Shown here: positions 44,869 through 56,407 of the stretch, piece by piece
How positions within the stretch are numbered: the stretch's first letter is position 1
Layout of the letters: every line of letters starts with the position of its first letter
Origin: Phallusia mammillata
Taxonomy: Eukaryota; Chordata; Ascidiacea; Phlebobranchia; Ascidiidae
Direction: 5' to 3'
Assembly (NCBI GenBank): GCA_003260075.1
Contig: QLIY01000179.1
Location: 62,001-126,000, forward strand
DNA length: 64,000 nt
Notes under the pieces: generated by a model
Databases searched by the model: none
Told to the model about the DNA's origin: nothing
The model's input: the letters and a program-made list of their open reading frames with translations, nothing else
Made by a program: the position numbers and the translations under genes

Positions 44869-47800
44869 TTTTTTTTCTGTTTAACTTTTTATAGATACAG
44901 AACAAAAAGTAGTGGATTAATCGTATAGAGATTCTTATAGAGCCTTCTTCTTTATATTTGCCACCTAAGTGTGTACAATTTACTGCTTGGGGACAAATTT
45001 ATCCTGGTTTAAGAACCACTGTTTTAGTTGGTGCTTTGCTATATGCATTGTCTGGTACTGTTCAAGTCTTGCATATTGAGTACCCCCCCCCCTGCTTGGG
45101 GACAAATTTATCCTGGTTTAAGAACCACTGTTTTAGTTGGCGCTTTACTATATGCATTGTCTGATACTGTTCAAGTCTTGCATATTGAGTGCATTCCAAA
45201 TATGTGTTAATATTAACAAAAACAACCCAACTTTTTTGTCCTAGAATCTTTCAAGAGGTAATTACGGTGTATCTGGGGGTGACCTCAGTTGGTCACAGCA
45301 ACAGGCACAGATGAACATGCAACGCCAAAACCAGGCATTTACTCAGCAAGGAAAAACCCCAAGTTACCCCAACCAATCTCCACAGTATGGTGGTCAGCAG
45401 CAGCAAGGTAAATTCACTTGAAAACATTTTTTGTAAGAAATCACACGTCTGTAACAAAGTGCTTCCAATGACTATAATTCTGCTTTAAGTGACATGTGAA
45501 TTGATTAAAGCCTCTTTTTTAACTAGGACCCAACCTTGATACTCGGGCATACAACAGTAGACCTCCGGATCCAGCAAATTTTCCTCCTGATGCCCGCGCT
45601 GCTTGGGGCCAGCGTGCAAACAATTGGGGTGAAAACTGGAACAAAGACCAAGGTTGGGGTGATTGGAATGGGGCCCAAAACCGACCCAGAGTAAATGAGG
45701 ATGGACCCAACATACCCCCATTTCCTGAAGCATGGCAGATGGGAAACCAACCCCCAGGGCAGAATGGGAATTGGGATGAGCGTAATCGAGCTAATTGGAA
45801 CCAAGCCAACTGGCAGCAGGTTAGGAGATACATTTTATTTTTGGAAGGCAATCATTTGGATGCTAAATTGTAATGCAAGGTATGACTATCTCACTCACTA
45901 TTTCTAGTTTTGCATATCAAAATACTATTCATTGTTATGATATTTTACAAACAAGTTTAGTTTCAATCTTCATAGAAAAAAAATTGTTCAGGTTGATTTA
46001 GAATTACAAACAAATCTGAACGAAGCACTTAAATTTATTGCTACAGATTAGCCTTAAGATATACCTTTAATGAACAAAGCATAAACAATTTGTTGTTGTT
46101 GTTGTTTTGTAGCAGACAGGCTTTGAACAAAATGGAGCGAGACAAAATCAAGGAAATCGGTAAAATTCATTCTGTTTTTGTTGACACTATGTTACTAGCT
46201 TTACACAATGACTTATATATCACAGGTTTGCAAGAGGTGATAACCAACAGCGGTTTCCTAATAATGGCAGATACAGTCCAAATTCCAGACAATCTAGAGG
46301 TAAGCTATTTGTGCCATTTTTTTTTGCTTTATGGTCTCTCAGTCTGTTTCATGTTTTTTAATACAAGGTGAAAAAACAGATCGTGAACTTTGGTCACCAG
46401 CTGACAATAAGAAAAAGTTTGGAAACAAAGTTATAAAGCCGCAGGATTCTCCAAAAGAAAATGTTTCTGATAAAATTGTAAGTTTAACATCGTAATAGGT
46501 GTGTGTTTAAAAATGTAATGAATACAGTCACTATTATTGCTTTAACAGTTATATCTTAGGCTACATTGTGTTATCATTTTTTCCATTTAAGGTCCAAGCC
46601 ACGGAAATCAAGTCTTACTTGTATTCATGGTTAAGTATGCGACATATGCATCCTGTGTATGATTTGCACTCAACTGGAGAACGTCCTGATCAGACTTTCC
46701 GATGTGAGGTAAGAGAGCCTTATCTCAAGTGAAACCAGCTTGCAAACTGCTAGTTTAACACACAAAAGAGGAATGTTTTAAATCAAAACATATTTTTTAC
46801 GCTATATATATAAACATAAAATTTTGCAGATTTAAATTAGTGGAAAAACCCCCCCCCCCCAGTTTAACACACAAAAGAGGAATGTTTTAAATCAAAACAT
46901 ATTTTTTATGCTATATTATATAAACATAAAATTTTGCAGATTTAAATTAGTGGAAAAACCATGTCATGTGAAATCAATAGGTCTGCTCTATAAAATATTA
47001 CAAAGTCAAAAAAGTAAATTCAAAGGCAAGTTTGTTACTTTATTTATGGCTATTGTCTTTATTAAAACAGACCAACTACCAGAAATGCTGGATGAAAATT
47101 GATGAATGAAATCTCTTATTGAAAATCCAATGTGAAAATTTCTAAACCTCCTAATATTTGCATCTTAAAACAATATATTTGTTGAACACTACAGCTTCGA
47201 GTGCAAGGATATAAGTTTGTCGGAGTTGGTGAGTCTACAAACAAGAAGGAATCCCTGAATGACGCAGCATGGAGTTTTGCTGATTTCCTTGTAAAACAGG
47301 GGGAACTAACACCCAGTGAATTGCCAGCCAAAACAGTAAGTCAAAGCCTTGTTTATAATTCAGATGAACTTCAACCAATTTACATAAATTCAAAACACAG
47401 CATGCAAAAAGATACTTAAAACCGGTGTTTCATTTCAGAACGGAACAAAACAAAATAATTCTGTGAAAATAATTTATTTCATTCCGTTTTTTTTCTGTCT
47501 TATCAAAATAAATTTACAGTATTTTGGTTTTAACAAAAAGAACAATCCTTTGTTTAAAAAGAATAATCCTTTGTGTAAAAAGAACAGTCCTTTACAACAA
47601 AGAATGAAAGTTATAACACACAAGAATTGTTGTTGGGTAGATAATACGTCACACAACATTTGTCAACTTAGGTCAAAAATATGGTACATTGTTGGAGCCT
47701 AAATTTTGTTATTATGTTGCACAGGCATGAAATTTTTTGCAACTTTCTCGTGTTAAACATTCAGAACGAAGTACATAATAAAAAACAGTGATATTTCATT

Positions 47801-50800
47801 TTTTTTCTGTGTTTAGTTTGCTTTTTATTTCTGTATTTTGTTCCTGTATTTGAACCAAAAATTAATTATTTCATTCCGGTATAATGTTCCATTCCGGTAT
47901 GAAACACTGTTCAAAACAACTTGCTATTCACACTGGAAAGTTACATATCTATTAGTCATTAGCTAAAATGACTCTAAGCATCATCGACTCATGTGTATGC
48001 TCACATATTATCACATATATATGAACCTAATTGAAAATAATTTAATCAACTAACTGATCATCTATCTAATTTTTATCATAGCAGATGGATGATGATATTT
48101 CTGACAACTTTGGTGTAGTGAAAGATGATGAATCTGAGACAAGGGTTGAAATTCAACCTAAAAAAGGTGAGGGTAAGCAATAAATATCAAACAATAATAA
48201 TACATTACATAAACTGTAACAAATGTAAATGTGGTTGCAAATCTTGATTGTCAGTGTATTAAAGTGTCTCCGAAATCATTGTTTTATGCCTGTATTATTG
48301 TGGGTAGTAGGGATGGACCAAAACTGCAAATATCATGTTTGGTCGAACCCCACACATCTCACACTAATCCCCAGTGCTTGGCCGAGCACACCCAGCGCCC
48401 AGGGCATTGTGATGTCGCAAACATTCCCGATTTTCCACTAGTTTTGTAGCATTTCAAGATCCCTGTAGTACATGCCCCAGAAATCCGTGTTTTGTCACTA
48501 TATGCTTGGCTGATCACTGAGCATCAAAAACAGGTACCGAGTTCTCGGGTTCTGACTCGGCTCGGCCCATCCCTAGTGGGTAGCCTTTCCTGAAGGTAAA
48601 ATATGGTTTGCTTAAATCATTTGGTCAAGAAAGAGTGCTTTAAATCCTCCCATAGTTTGACCTCAGTTGATCACAAGTAATATTTTTAAAAATGGCTACA
48701 CTTGCTAAAATAAATGAACCAGAAGTTCCATACACTGTTAGTTAGTATACTGCAAAGTGTGTGAAAGCATTTTGTAGATTTTAGTTGAAACCCCTAACAT
48801 AAAATCTTATACAGTTGAAGATATGGTAGTAATTGTTTGTTAGCTAAAATTTCAGCCTATTTGGCTCAGTGACAGGCCCAAAATAATGTCACATAAAGTT
48901 TTCAAATAAACTTAGGCCGAAAATGTACTTGTAGAAAGTGTTGCAAATGATGTACGTGTTCAACCATCAAACTTTTATTTTCTTAGTTGCCAGTGGTAAC
49001 CAATATGTCCGTAAGAACCACAACCATAACCAGATGAACATGAAGGGACCCAAACAAAATATTCCCCCATTGATGAGCCTGGTCACAGCCCCACCAGTAA
49101 GTTGCATTTAAAACGTTTTATGAAATTTTCCGAGAGTCATAATTGTAAAGAACATAAAGTTTATTTAAGGTTTGCTTGTGATTTTGTGTTGAAAAATTAA
49201 TGATCACACTCGGCTGCTGCTTTTAGAATCCCTTACCATTCAAGAACATAGCCCGAGCTAAATGTTGATCAAAATTCGACCCCCTTGTACCTTTTTAACA
49301 CATGACCTTTTATCGCCGTTATCTACACGTTTTTACCTGCCAATTGCACTTGTTTCTCACCTTTTTTGCTGCTTTTACTGGTTTTGCGCCCTGCTTGGTT
49401 TTACATTCATTCATTTGAGAATGACACAAGTTGCTGTTGAAACGTCATGTTTTATACAAAAAAAATGGCTTGTTTGTTTCTTGTTAGAATTTTAAAAAAA
49501 CCCGTTAATTGTGTACCTAATGATTTATGTTTTTTACAAAAGCTGTTTTTGTACACAGCTCGATATTTGCTAACCCAATTTTTATTTTAGGGACATCCCC
49601 ATATGCCCCCTTTTATGGATCGTGGTTGTGCCCCCCATGAAATGTGGGGAATGCCCCTTCATCCCCCACCTCACCCACCTCCGTGGATGATGGGACCCCC
49701 TCCACCGATGCCAGGACCATGGAGGGGTATGATGGGAGGACCAAGACATGGTTGGCATCCAAAGAATGATTACTGGAGGTTGGAAGAGCAATGGATGGAG
49801 GAGATTCATCATAGCCAAGAGTAGTAAGTCACTTTTGTAAAATAAAACTAAAAAAAAAAATTTAATCAAAGACATAACTGCCAGGGTACTTGTGTATAAA
49901 GAATACAGAATGCAGATGTTTTAACAATCATTGTTGTCATCATCAGTGCAGGATTGTTCTCTGGCAGTTGTATTTTTGATTAAATTGCTCTTCAAGTTCT
50001 TATATGTTAAGTATACCTAACTAACTTGGTAACTTTTGCACATGTATAAACCTGGTAATAAAGTTACTTGGATAAATATATGTAAAAGTGGAAAATGAAC
50101 ACTATTGTTAATGTTTGTATAAACTAAATTTTCTCACTGTAAGCATTCTGATTTATGGAACCTGTGCGCAAATAAATTTTAAAACATTTCTTTGTAACTT
50201 TCCTACACCATATATGGTCAAAAATTGGGAAATGTGACTGGTTAAAACATTTGTTTTTGGATGTGAAATATAATATTTAATATTATAGTCAAAACCCAGA
50301 AGACATATTTATCAATCAAATGATAATGAGGCATAAAGAAGCAACTATGGGTGTTGGGGGTGGAATGAGACCACGCCCTAATCTCGCTATGCCGATGGAT
50401 GGTCGTGGCGGTGGAGAATGGCAACCACAATATGTAAGTTACAGAAAATATAATTTTTGAAAAACTCTACACTGATTGTATCCAGTGAATTTTGTCTATT
50501 GTTTATAGTGGTCAATTTTTATTCGCAAAAGATCCAACTTAGCGAAGAACCAATTTGATTTTTCAATGCTTGTATAAATCACACAAAACCAATACTGTTT
50601 AACCCTTTAACTGCGGCGGGCGCATAAATGCGCCCCGACACATGCCTCGTTGTAAACAGCGATACAAATCATATTAGTGCGGATATTTTTTACAACTGGG
50701 GTGCGTTTGAAAGCTTAGGCATATTAGCTTCAATTTATTCGAAAAAAATGATATGTTAGTATTTGAAAAAAATTAATTACACCAAGGAGAAAGTCAAAAT

Positions 50801-51501
50801 TCAGAAAAAACGTGTTTTACTAATTTATGTTTTGCAGCCATTTTTTGTTATTTTACGCTTGGTTGATTAACAGACAGCTGTTTGGAGTTTGTTTCAGGGC
50901 TCTGTAAGGGCGTTGTGGCGATCTTTGTTTACAATTTGATGTGTGTTCAGCTGAATTGGGCTTGAAAGTGGGTAGTTTTGGGCAGTAAATTTGCCTTGGT
51001 TTGCTTGAATATACTGCTGTATCAGTCAGTTTAGCTTTACTATTCGTGGTGACAGCAGTTATTTATCAAGAAAACAACTGTTGTAGAAGCATTTTGACTT
51101 TGGAAGTGTGTGGTTGCTGGCCAATATTTTGATTATATCTGGCCCTCAACTGCATTTACATTGTCAAATGGTAAGAGGATTTGACCTCATGAATGAACAA
51201 CAAATACAGAAGAATCAGTGCAAAGTACCTTGGGAATGCTTGGAATTGTGTTTTTTCTGCTAACTTCTGTGAACTGTGTTTCAAACTTGCACATGTTGTG
51301 GTGTAATGATACATAATAAACATCCCATGTACAAACACTTGTAAATGAATTATGTGTGTACAGGTATTTAGTAAACGTTTGAATAAGTCCGTAAATTGTC
51401 AAGTTTGCCAAAAATTATTATTGAAAACACGTTTCCTACGCTCAAAAACATTAAATTTATCCTTTACTACAGAAAAATAAGAAACTAAAATTGATCATTA
51501 T

Positions 51502-51571
<70 letters not shown>

Positions 51572-53126
51572 TAATAATTGTAACGAAAAACATCCATAAA
51601 CTGCAATTTTATGGAAAAATAGAATTGAAATGATGTCATTTCGTAAGTGATGACGTCATCGAATTTTTTTTTATCTCTAAATGGTAGAAAATTTTATACC
51701 CAACAACTTTCCCAGAGAAAGTTTTTGCCTATCTTCTATCGATTTTGCATAAAACCCTAAAGAGCAAGAGCATGTCTAAACATTAATTTTTGTCAAAAAG
51801 AATTCAGCAGTTAAAGGGTTAACTGTTTCATTCAGAAAAATCGTAACCAACTAACCATGGACGACCGTCACATAATGGCGAAACATGCTGCTATTTACCC
51901 ACATGAAGAGGAATTGAAGTCAGTTCACGAACTGGTGACGATTGCTGAACAAGCTCTTAAAGCTCTGTCTGACCAGTTTGTTGATGAAGATCACCCTCTG
52001 CCAAAATCAGGTGAGGCAAAAAATCTTTACAAGTACAATATGGAATGTGTTATGTTTTGCACTGAAATAAAATATGTAATAGCAATCATAAATAGATTGT
52101 AATTTATAAAAGACACTAATACAGTAATAGCTTACAAAGGGCATTGGCACTCTATGTTTTCTTCCATGCAACTGAATCAATCAATTTGAAGTTGGTTATT
52201 TATGTGTCTGTTAAAGCTTTGTTTAAATTTTATATACTAAAGAAATAAAATAGTTTGCAGTGCACATTATCAACTGTAAAAACAATTAAAATACACATAA
52301 AATGATCAATATTAACTATGCATATTTGGTAATAACCCATGAGATTGTGATAAAAAGTGTTTATTTTTATGCTCAAATATATTTTGTATTAAATGTATAA
52401 AAAAGTGTGATGATTCAGTGTGCTATGATTAATACTTGGTGAAACATAACAATTTCACTTTATGCTTGAATTATTTAAACAGAAGAAGAAATTGAAGAGG
52501 AGAACTTGGATAAAGAGGATTCTACAGAAAAAACAGAAGATGGAAATGAAGAGAAATCTACATCTGGGGATGAAGATAAACAAGAAAAGAAAGCAAAAAT
52601 ACAAATGTATGAAATCAAATATTTATTTTTGAAGCAGTTTACCAAATTGACCATTCAATGTAAAAGCATAGAGCCAATAAATGATAAGCTGCAGACTTAT
52701 CATTTATTGGCTCTATGCTTTTACATTGATACTGTGACACTGAGAGCCGAGTGGTTCCCAAGCAGTTGCTTGGCCATTGTGAGCCAGTTTTATGTGTGCT
52801 GTATGCCCAGCTGTGGCATCGCACAGACTAGGTGATGCATGGGGTTGTACCCTGTTGCTCCTAACAAACTGGAGTGCCGTTGGAAGGAAATCGGTAAAAT
52901 TCNCTAGCCAATGCGGCCGATCTTTCGTCACCAGCTGCACTGATGAGACCTTATAGGTCGAAACAGTGTGCACTGTCTGCAGCTGACCATTCAATGGTGT
53001 TGAGACTTTCTAATTATAATAGGTTATCTAACATAAATGATAGAGCCATTTTTGTTAAATTTTGCAGTCTTTGATTATTGAGGTAGAGCTACTAGCACCA
53101 TAACTCATGTCAGTTACATTTAGCTA

Positions 53127-53160
<34 letters not shown>

Positions 53161-56100
53161 ATAGGTGGCACAGGAACTGAATTATTTATTTAGCGGCTAA
53201 CTAGGGTTACGGTTGGCAAGTAAGGTTTTGAAAATTATACATTGGGAGCTAAATTTTAGTTTCATTAAATGTGCGAGTTAGTTTCATTAAATGTGCGACT
53301 GATGTGAGTTATGGTGTTGGTAGATTTTCCAATCATTGAACTAATAAAGATGCACTGCGTCTTATCATTGGTGTTTAGTAATTTTGAGTGTTATTATGTT
53401 AGAGCTTTTGTTTTTTAAATATGATTTAGGCATGATTACATTTGTCTGTACAAACCAAAAGTTATTTGTTATCAGCATTCCGACATAGGATACACATTAT
53501 TTTTTTTGTTGCAGTTTGAAAAGGCCCAAGAAGCAACCCAAAAAGCTAATTGACACTCGCCCTCGCATCCTGTGTGCAGTCAATAGAGTTGGTACTTTAG
53601 CAAAAGGACTTCTCATTCACAACGATCCCAATGTCAGTCTTGTATTACTCTGCGGAAACGTCCCCACCCAGAAACTGCTACAGAGGGTTTTAAAGCATTT
53701 ACCAGGTAAGAATGTTTGATTATGCCATATAAAATCTGCTACCAAAAACAGAATTTGTAATACACAATGAAATGTTATTCCCATGTGACAGAAAACCCCT
53801 ATATGAGATGCTGGTTATGTTATTTATTTGTCCAAACAATATCACAGTGCTAAGCATATTTTTTTGTTCAGAAAAAATGAAGGAAGTTAACAAGACACTG
53901 GAGTTTGAACTTGAAGAAAATGAGGCTGGCTTCACAATTTTTGCAAAGTTGGCTGTTAAAGTTAAGGTAAGAACTTACATTCTCAAAAGGTTTTCTGAGT
54001 TCGTGCACTTTGCAACACCACAGTTCAATACAACTTCACTCGACTTTGGGTGCTTGTAGAGGCTGTTCTAACTTCTGACAGAAACAAAACAAGAATTCAC
54101 CTAGTAAAACATGCAGCTTATCATTAAAGTGAGACCTCACAAAATCAAATACTTAACATATGATAAAGGTTGCATGTTTAAAACCCAATACATGCTACCA
54201 TTTACTTACCTTGCTTTGCTGCTATGGTTAGTTGAACTTAAAATATATCACTTGCGGAAGACATTCTTAAAAGCATTTCAAAGCAACACTTCACCATTTG
54301 CTAATGAAACCAAACTTTTGTGTTCTAAATTGCATGCTTTTTCATAGGTTTTAGTTACACTCACATCCACCTCCTTAAACAAACCAAAACCCAAAGTACA
54401 AGAAGAGAAAGAAGCTGAAGAGGAAAAGGTAACAGGGCCTGAAGGAGGAGTGGGTGAAGATGAAGGACACAAAGAAGATGCAGAGAAGGAGGAAGAAAAG
54501 CAAGAAGGAGATCAGAGTGAAGAGGAGAAGAAAGAAGAGACTGAAGATGCAGAAAACAACCCAACAGAACAAAAGGAAGAAACTCCACCAAAAGAGCAAG
54601 AGGAATCTAATGAGCAAAAATACACATGTGTCGATTCGGAAACAAAGATAGATGAAATAGGTTTGATTTAATCCTTGCTTTAAAATCCTAATCTATTTCA
54701 GAGAAACAACCTAATGCTTTATTAACATCCTTTCGGGCATAAATAGTTTCAATCTGGGAACCTTACATACACTTTTGTTTATGTGTTAATTTGCAATGTT
54801 TAGAAGTGGAATCAAACAATGAAGAAATTGAAGGAATGCTTCCGAAACATTTGCTGCTTGATGCGCTGGCACAACTGCGACATGCTAAATGGTTTCAGGT
54901 AATGGATATGCCAAGTATTTTTGGTACATTTTGCCTTCAAATACTAAAGAAAAGTGCTTGTTTAAAACTATCATATTTTTGTTGCAGGCACGAGCTAGTC
55001 AGTTGGATTGTTGTGTTGTCATGATTCGCATACTAAGGGATTTAAAACTGAGAGAAGAAGTTTGGAATCCACTATCCAATTGGGTACAGATCACTTTAGC
55101 ATTATATAACATAATGTTATGTAGTTTCAAACCTTGTTTACTTTCCAGGCAATTGAAAACCTGGTATACATTTCATTGTCAAGTTCAAATGAACAAATGG
55201 GACATGGTGATGCATTCCGACGTGTGTTTGAAGTCCTAGCTGGTGGGGTTTTGCTACCAGGTAACATTGAAATAAATGGCCTCGAGCAATATGCAGCAAG
55301 TGCCACTTTCGTGCTTTGCCAAGATTTAGTTTTTACTGAACAGTTTTGTCATTTAGATCGACCTGGTGTTCAAGACCCATGTGAGAAAGACAAGGTTGAT
55401 GTGTTGGATTGCTGTTCAGATCAGGAGTTGGAAGAGATGACTCGATATGCTCAGTATGTTCTCCTGAAAATTGCTTTTAGACAAATACACCAGGTTCGTT
55501 GCCTGAATTTACAGGTGCCATGGTAATGTGTGTACAAGACATTGATTGCCAACTGATCATGTTTATTTTTAGGTACTTGGTATGGAAAGGTTATCCCTGA
55601 ATGCTCCTCGGCCTAACAACCATTACCCTACATCTCATAATGTCAATAGCATACAGAGTAAAGATGAGAATGGTAGTGACCTACCAAACAAACAGCACTC
55701 AGAAAGTGATAAAATCACAACAGAAAATGTAACAGAAACCTCTCCTGTAAAAGAAGGTAAGAATGAACTAAGAAACGTTTTCGGACATAAACAGGAATAT
55801 ACATGATGTTACCCTAAATAATTTATTAATAGTTAGTTTATACATATTTACACTCTCAGAATCTACATTTTTCAAAGTTTGATTTCAGCATTGTGCAGTT
55901 ACATTAATATTTCTTCTGTGTAACGTGGTGCAAAAGTAACCTGTTTCTCTGTCTAGCAGATAATGAAAATGAGCAAAAACTTGCTGACCTTTCAATTACC
56001 GATCCTGAAAACAAACACACTGAGGCTGTAGATCTACAAGAAAATGACAGAGTCACTGAACAAATCACAGCTTGTCCTGAGGAAACAGATAAAAATTCCG

Positions 56101-56243
56101 ACACGGATACCACAGACAAAAGTCAGAATCTTGACCAGTCCAGTTGTATGGAAAAGAATTCTGAGTTAAAAGAAGCACCTTCGGAGCCGGAGCCAAATCC
56201 AGATCAGATTCAACAGCAAACATCAAACACAGAAGACAATTAG
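41123..56243 (+). CDS. Q-rich RNA-binding protein with DHX9-type dsRBD and DZF domain
   Basis: 29 exons with consistent phases, ATG 41123 (MAYYPGQYG) to TAG 56243, 1,418 residues. Exons 1-13 (to 46477) encode a low-complexity Gln/Asn/Tyr/Ser-rich region with poly-Q, then W-rich GWGDWNG-type and RG repeats. Exons 14-15 form a dsRBD close to dsRBD1 of DHX9. Exon 18 is Pro/Met-rich. Exons 20-28 encode a DZF domain close to ZFR and ILF2/3. The end is acidic and Glu/Ser-rich. DZF proteins are nuclear RNA-binding factors that pair through this nucleotidyltransferase-like fold and act in splicing, stability and dsRNA handling. ILF3/STRBP have dsRBDs after DZF, and ZFR has zinc fingers before it; a single dsRBD before DZF is a different order. 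Introns hold five mobile or repeat elements and several G/C-run faults, none of which breaks an exon. Confidence 0.85.
41919..42082. repeat. Short inverted-repeat element, second copy of the 20238 family
   Basis: Reverse-orientation relative of 20238-20401, with GTTTTTTTAAGGT at one end and ACCTTAAAAAAAAAC at the other. It is in intron 2 of the DZF-protein gene. Confidence 0.5.
43310..43535. other. Duplicated intron segment around C10 (43421-43430)
   Basis: About 100 bp (ATAGCCCCAAGGGAG to AGTCAAGTGGG) stand on both sides of the C run. Intron 4 of the DZF-protein gene. Confidence 0.65.
44815..44868. other. Poly(C) run of 54 in intron 8
   Basis: Follows the exon 8 donor by about 50 bp. Likely an unresolved gap like the runs that interrupt exons elsewhere. 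Confidence 0.55.
44980..45200. other. Duplicated intron segment around C10 (45083-45092)
   Basis: About 90 bp (CTGCTTGGGGACAAAT to CATATTGAGT) occur on both sides with two or three substitutions, as expected from two haplotypes. Confidence 0.65.
46592..47335 (+). other. dsRNA-binding domain (exons 14-15) of the DZF protein
   Basis: Exons 46592-46708 and 47195-47335. IKSYLYSWLSMRHMHPVYDL, then QTFRCELRVQGYKFVGVGES, STNKKESLNDAAWSFADFLV and ELTPSELPA. DHX9 dsRBD1 has the matching order FLYAWCGKRKMSPSYEI, FMCEVQVEGYNYTGMG, STNKKDAQSNAARDFVNYLV and SEEVPA. The STNKK loop and helix 2 lysines needed for dsRNA contact are present. Confidence 0.85.
46740..46960. other. Duplicated intron segment around a C run (46849-46860)
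   Basis: About 95 bp (AGTTTAACACACAAAAG to GTGGAAAAACC) stand on both sides with small differences. Intron 14, between the two dsRBD exons. Confidence 0.65.
47423..47909. mobile_element. Inverted-repeat DNA element, hAT-like, about 487 bp
   Basis: Ends CGGTGTTTCATTTC and GGTATGAAACACTG are imperfect inverted repeats, and flanks CTTAAAAC / TTCAAAAC match at 6 of 8. Inside, AACGGAAC and ATTCCGGTATAATGTTCCATTCCGG repeats recur. No coding capacity. Intron 15 of the DZF-protein gene. Confidence 0.6.
48308..48575. mobile_element. Non-autonomous hAT element (MITE), 268 bp
   Basis: Ends TAGGGATGGACC / GGCCCATCCCTA with a perfect 8-bp target duplication GTGGGTAG (48300-48307 and 48576-48583). Intron 16 of the DZF-protein gene. 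No coding capacity. Confidence 0.9.
50603..51818. mobile_element. Non-autonomous piggyBac element, about 1.2 kb
   Basis: Twelve-base perfect terminal inverted repeats CCCTTTAACTGC / GCAGTTAAAGGG are flanked by TTAA (50599-50602 and 51819-51822), the piggyBac signature. A sub-terminal palindrome GGGCGCATAAATGCGCCC follows the left end. No transposase was recognised. A 67-base G run at 51504-51570 makes the length approximate. It lies in intron 19 and ends 17 bp before exon 20. Confidence 0.88.
51504..51570. other. Poly(G) run of 67 inside the piggyBac element
   Basis: Same type as the runs at 19908 and 56342; probably an unfilled gap. Confidence 0.55.
52655..52729. repeat. Perfect hairpin, 34-bp arms and 7-nt loop
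   Basis: 52655-52688 and 52696-52729 are exact reverse complements around CTGCAGA. It lies 48 bp beyond the exon 21 donor in intron 21 of the DZF-protein gene. It could be a foldback element end or an intronic RNA hairpin. Confidence 0.8.
52840..52985. repeat. Repeat related to the B4GAT1 intron element
   Basis: In reverse orientation it shares GTGCACACTGTTT, TATAAGGTCTCATCAGTGCAGCTGG and GGAGTGCCGT with 33319-33476. With the hairpin at 52655 and a direct repeat TGACCATTCAATG (about 52649 and 52984) on both sides, the whole 52650-52996 block may be one inserted element. An N is at 52903. Confidence 0.5.
53088..53323. repeat. Inverted-repeat element with a G run inside
   Basis: Arms 53088-53113 and 53299-53323 are reverse complements with a few mismatches (CTACTAGCACCATAACTCATG / ATGTGAGTTATGGTGTTGGTAG). 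A G30 run lies at 53130-53159. The left end shares AGGTAGAGCTACTA with the 5036-5373 repeat. Intron 21 of the DZF-protein gene. Confidence 0.55.
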
Positions 56244-56341
56244 TTATCTTCTTTTAGCTTGCTATTATAAAAAAAACGACTGTTTTTGGGGATTTATGGG
56301 CATGTTATAAATATTCTGGGGGGAGGGGTACTCTGTTGGGT

Positions 56342-56407
<66 letters not shown>

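Larger units (their letters stand above)
51836..55493 (+). other. DZF domain (exons 20-27) of the Q-rich RNA-binding protein
   Basis: Exons 51836-52010, 52483-52606, 53515-53705, 53872-53966, 54348-54660, 54804-54898, 54988-55083 and 55149-55493; exon 28 (55573-55756) adds VLGMERL. Motifs: DDRHIMAKHAAIYPHEEEL, NRVGTLAKGLLIHND, NVSLVLLCGNVPT, LVTLTST, LLDALAQLRHAKWFQARA, CVVMIRILRDL, AFRRVFEVLAGGVLLPG, DPCEKDKVDVLD and LLKIAFRQIHQVLGME, as in ZFR. An acidic insert (exons 21 and 24) is longer than in vertebrate relatives. The catalytic carboxylates of true nucleotidyltransferases are not evident, as in the family. Confidence 0.85.

Noticed and set aside
44705-44905. Poly-Gly frame on the minus strand
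   Set aside because: Translation of the C54 run over exon 8 and intron 8 of the plus-strand gene.
45485-45851. Three overlapping minus-strand frames
   Set aside because: Shadows of exon 10 of the DZF-protein gene, whose plus-strand splice sites and phase fit.
51504-51570. G-quadruplex or telomere-like regulatory tract
   Set aside because: The same kind of run replaces coding bases elsewhere, so an assembly gap is simpler.
54361-54617. Leu/Phe-rich minus-strand frames
   Set aside because: Antisense of the Glu/Lys-rich exon 24 of the DZF-protein gene.
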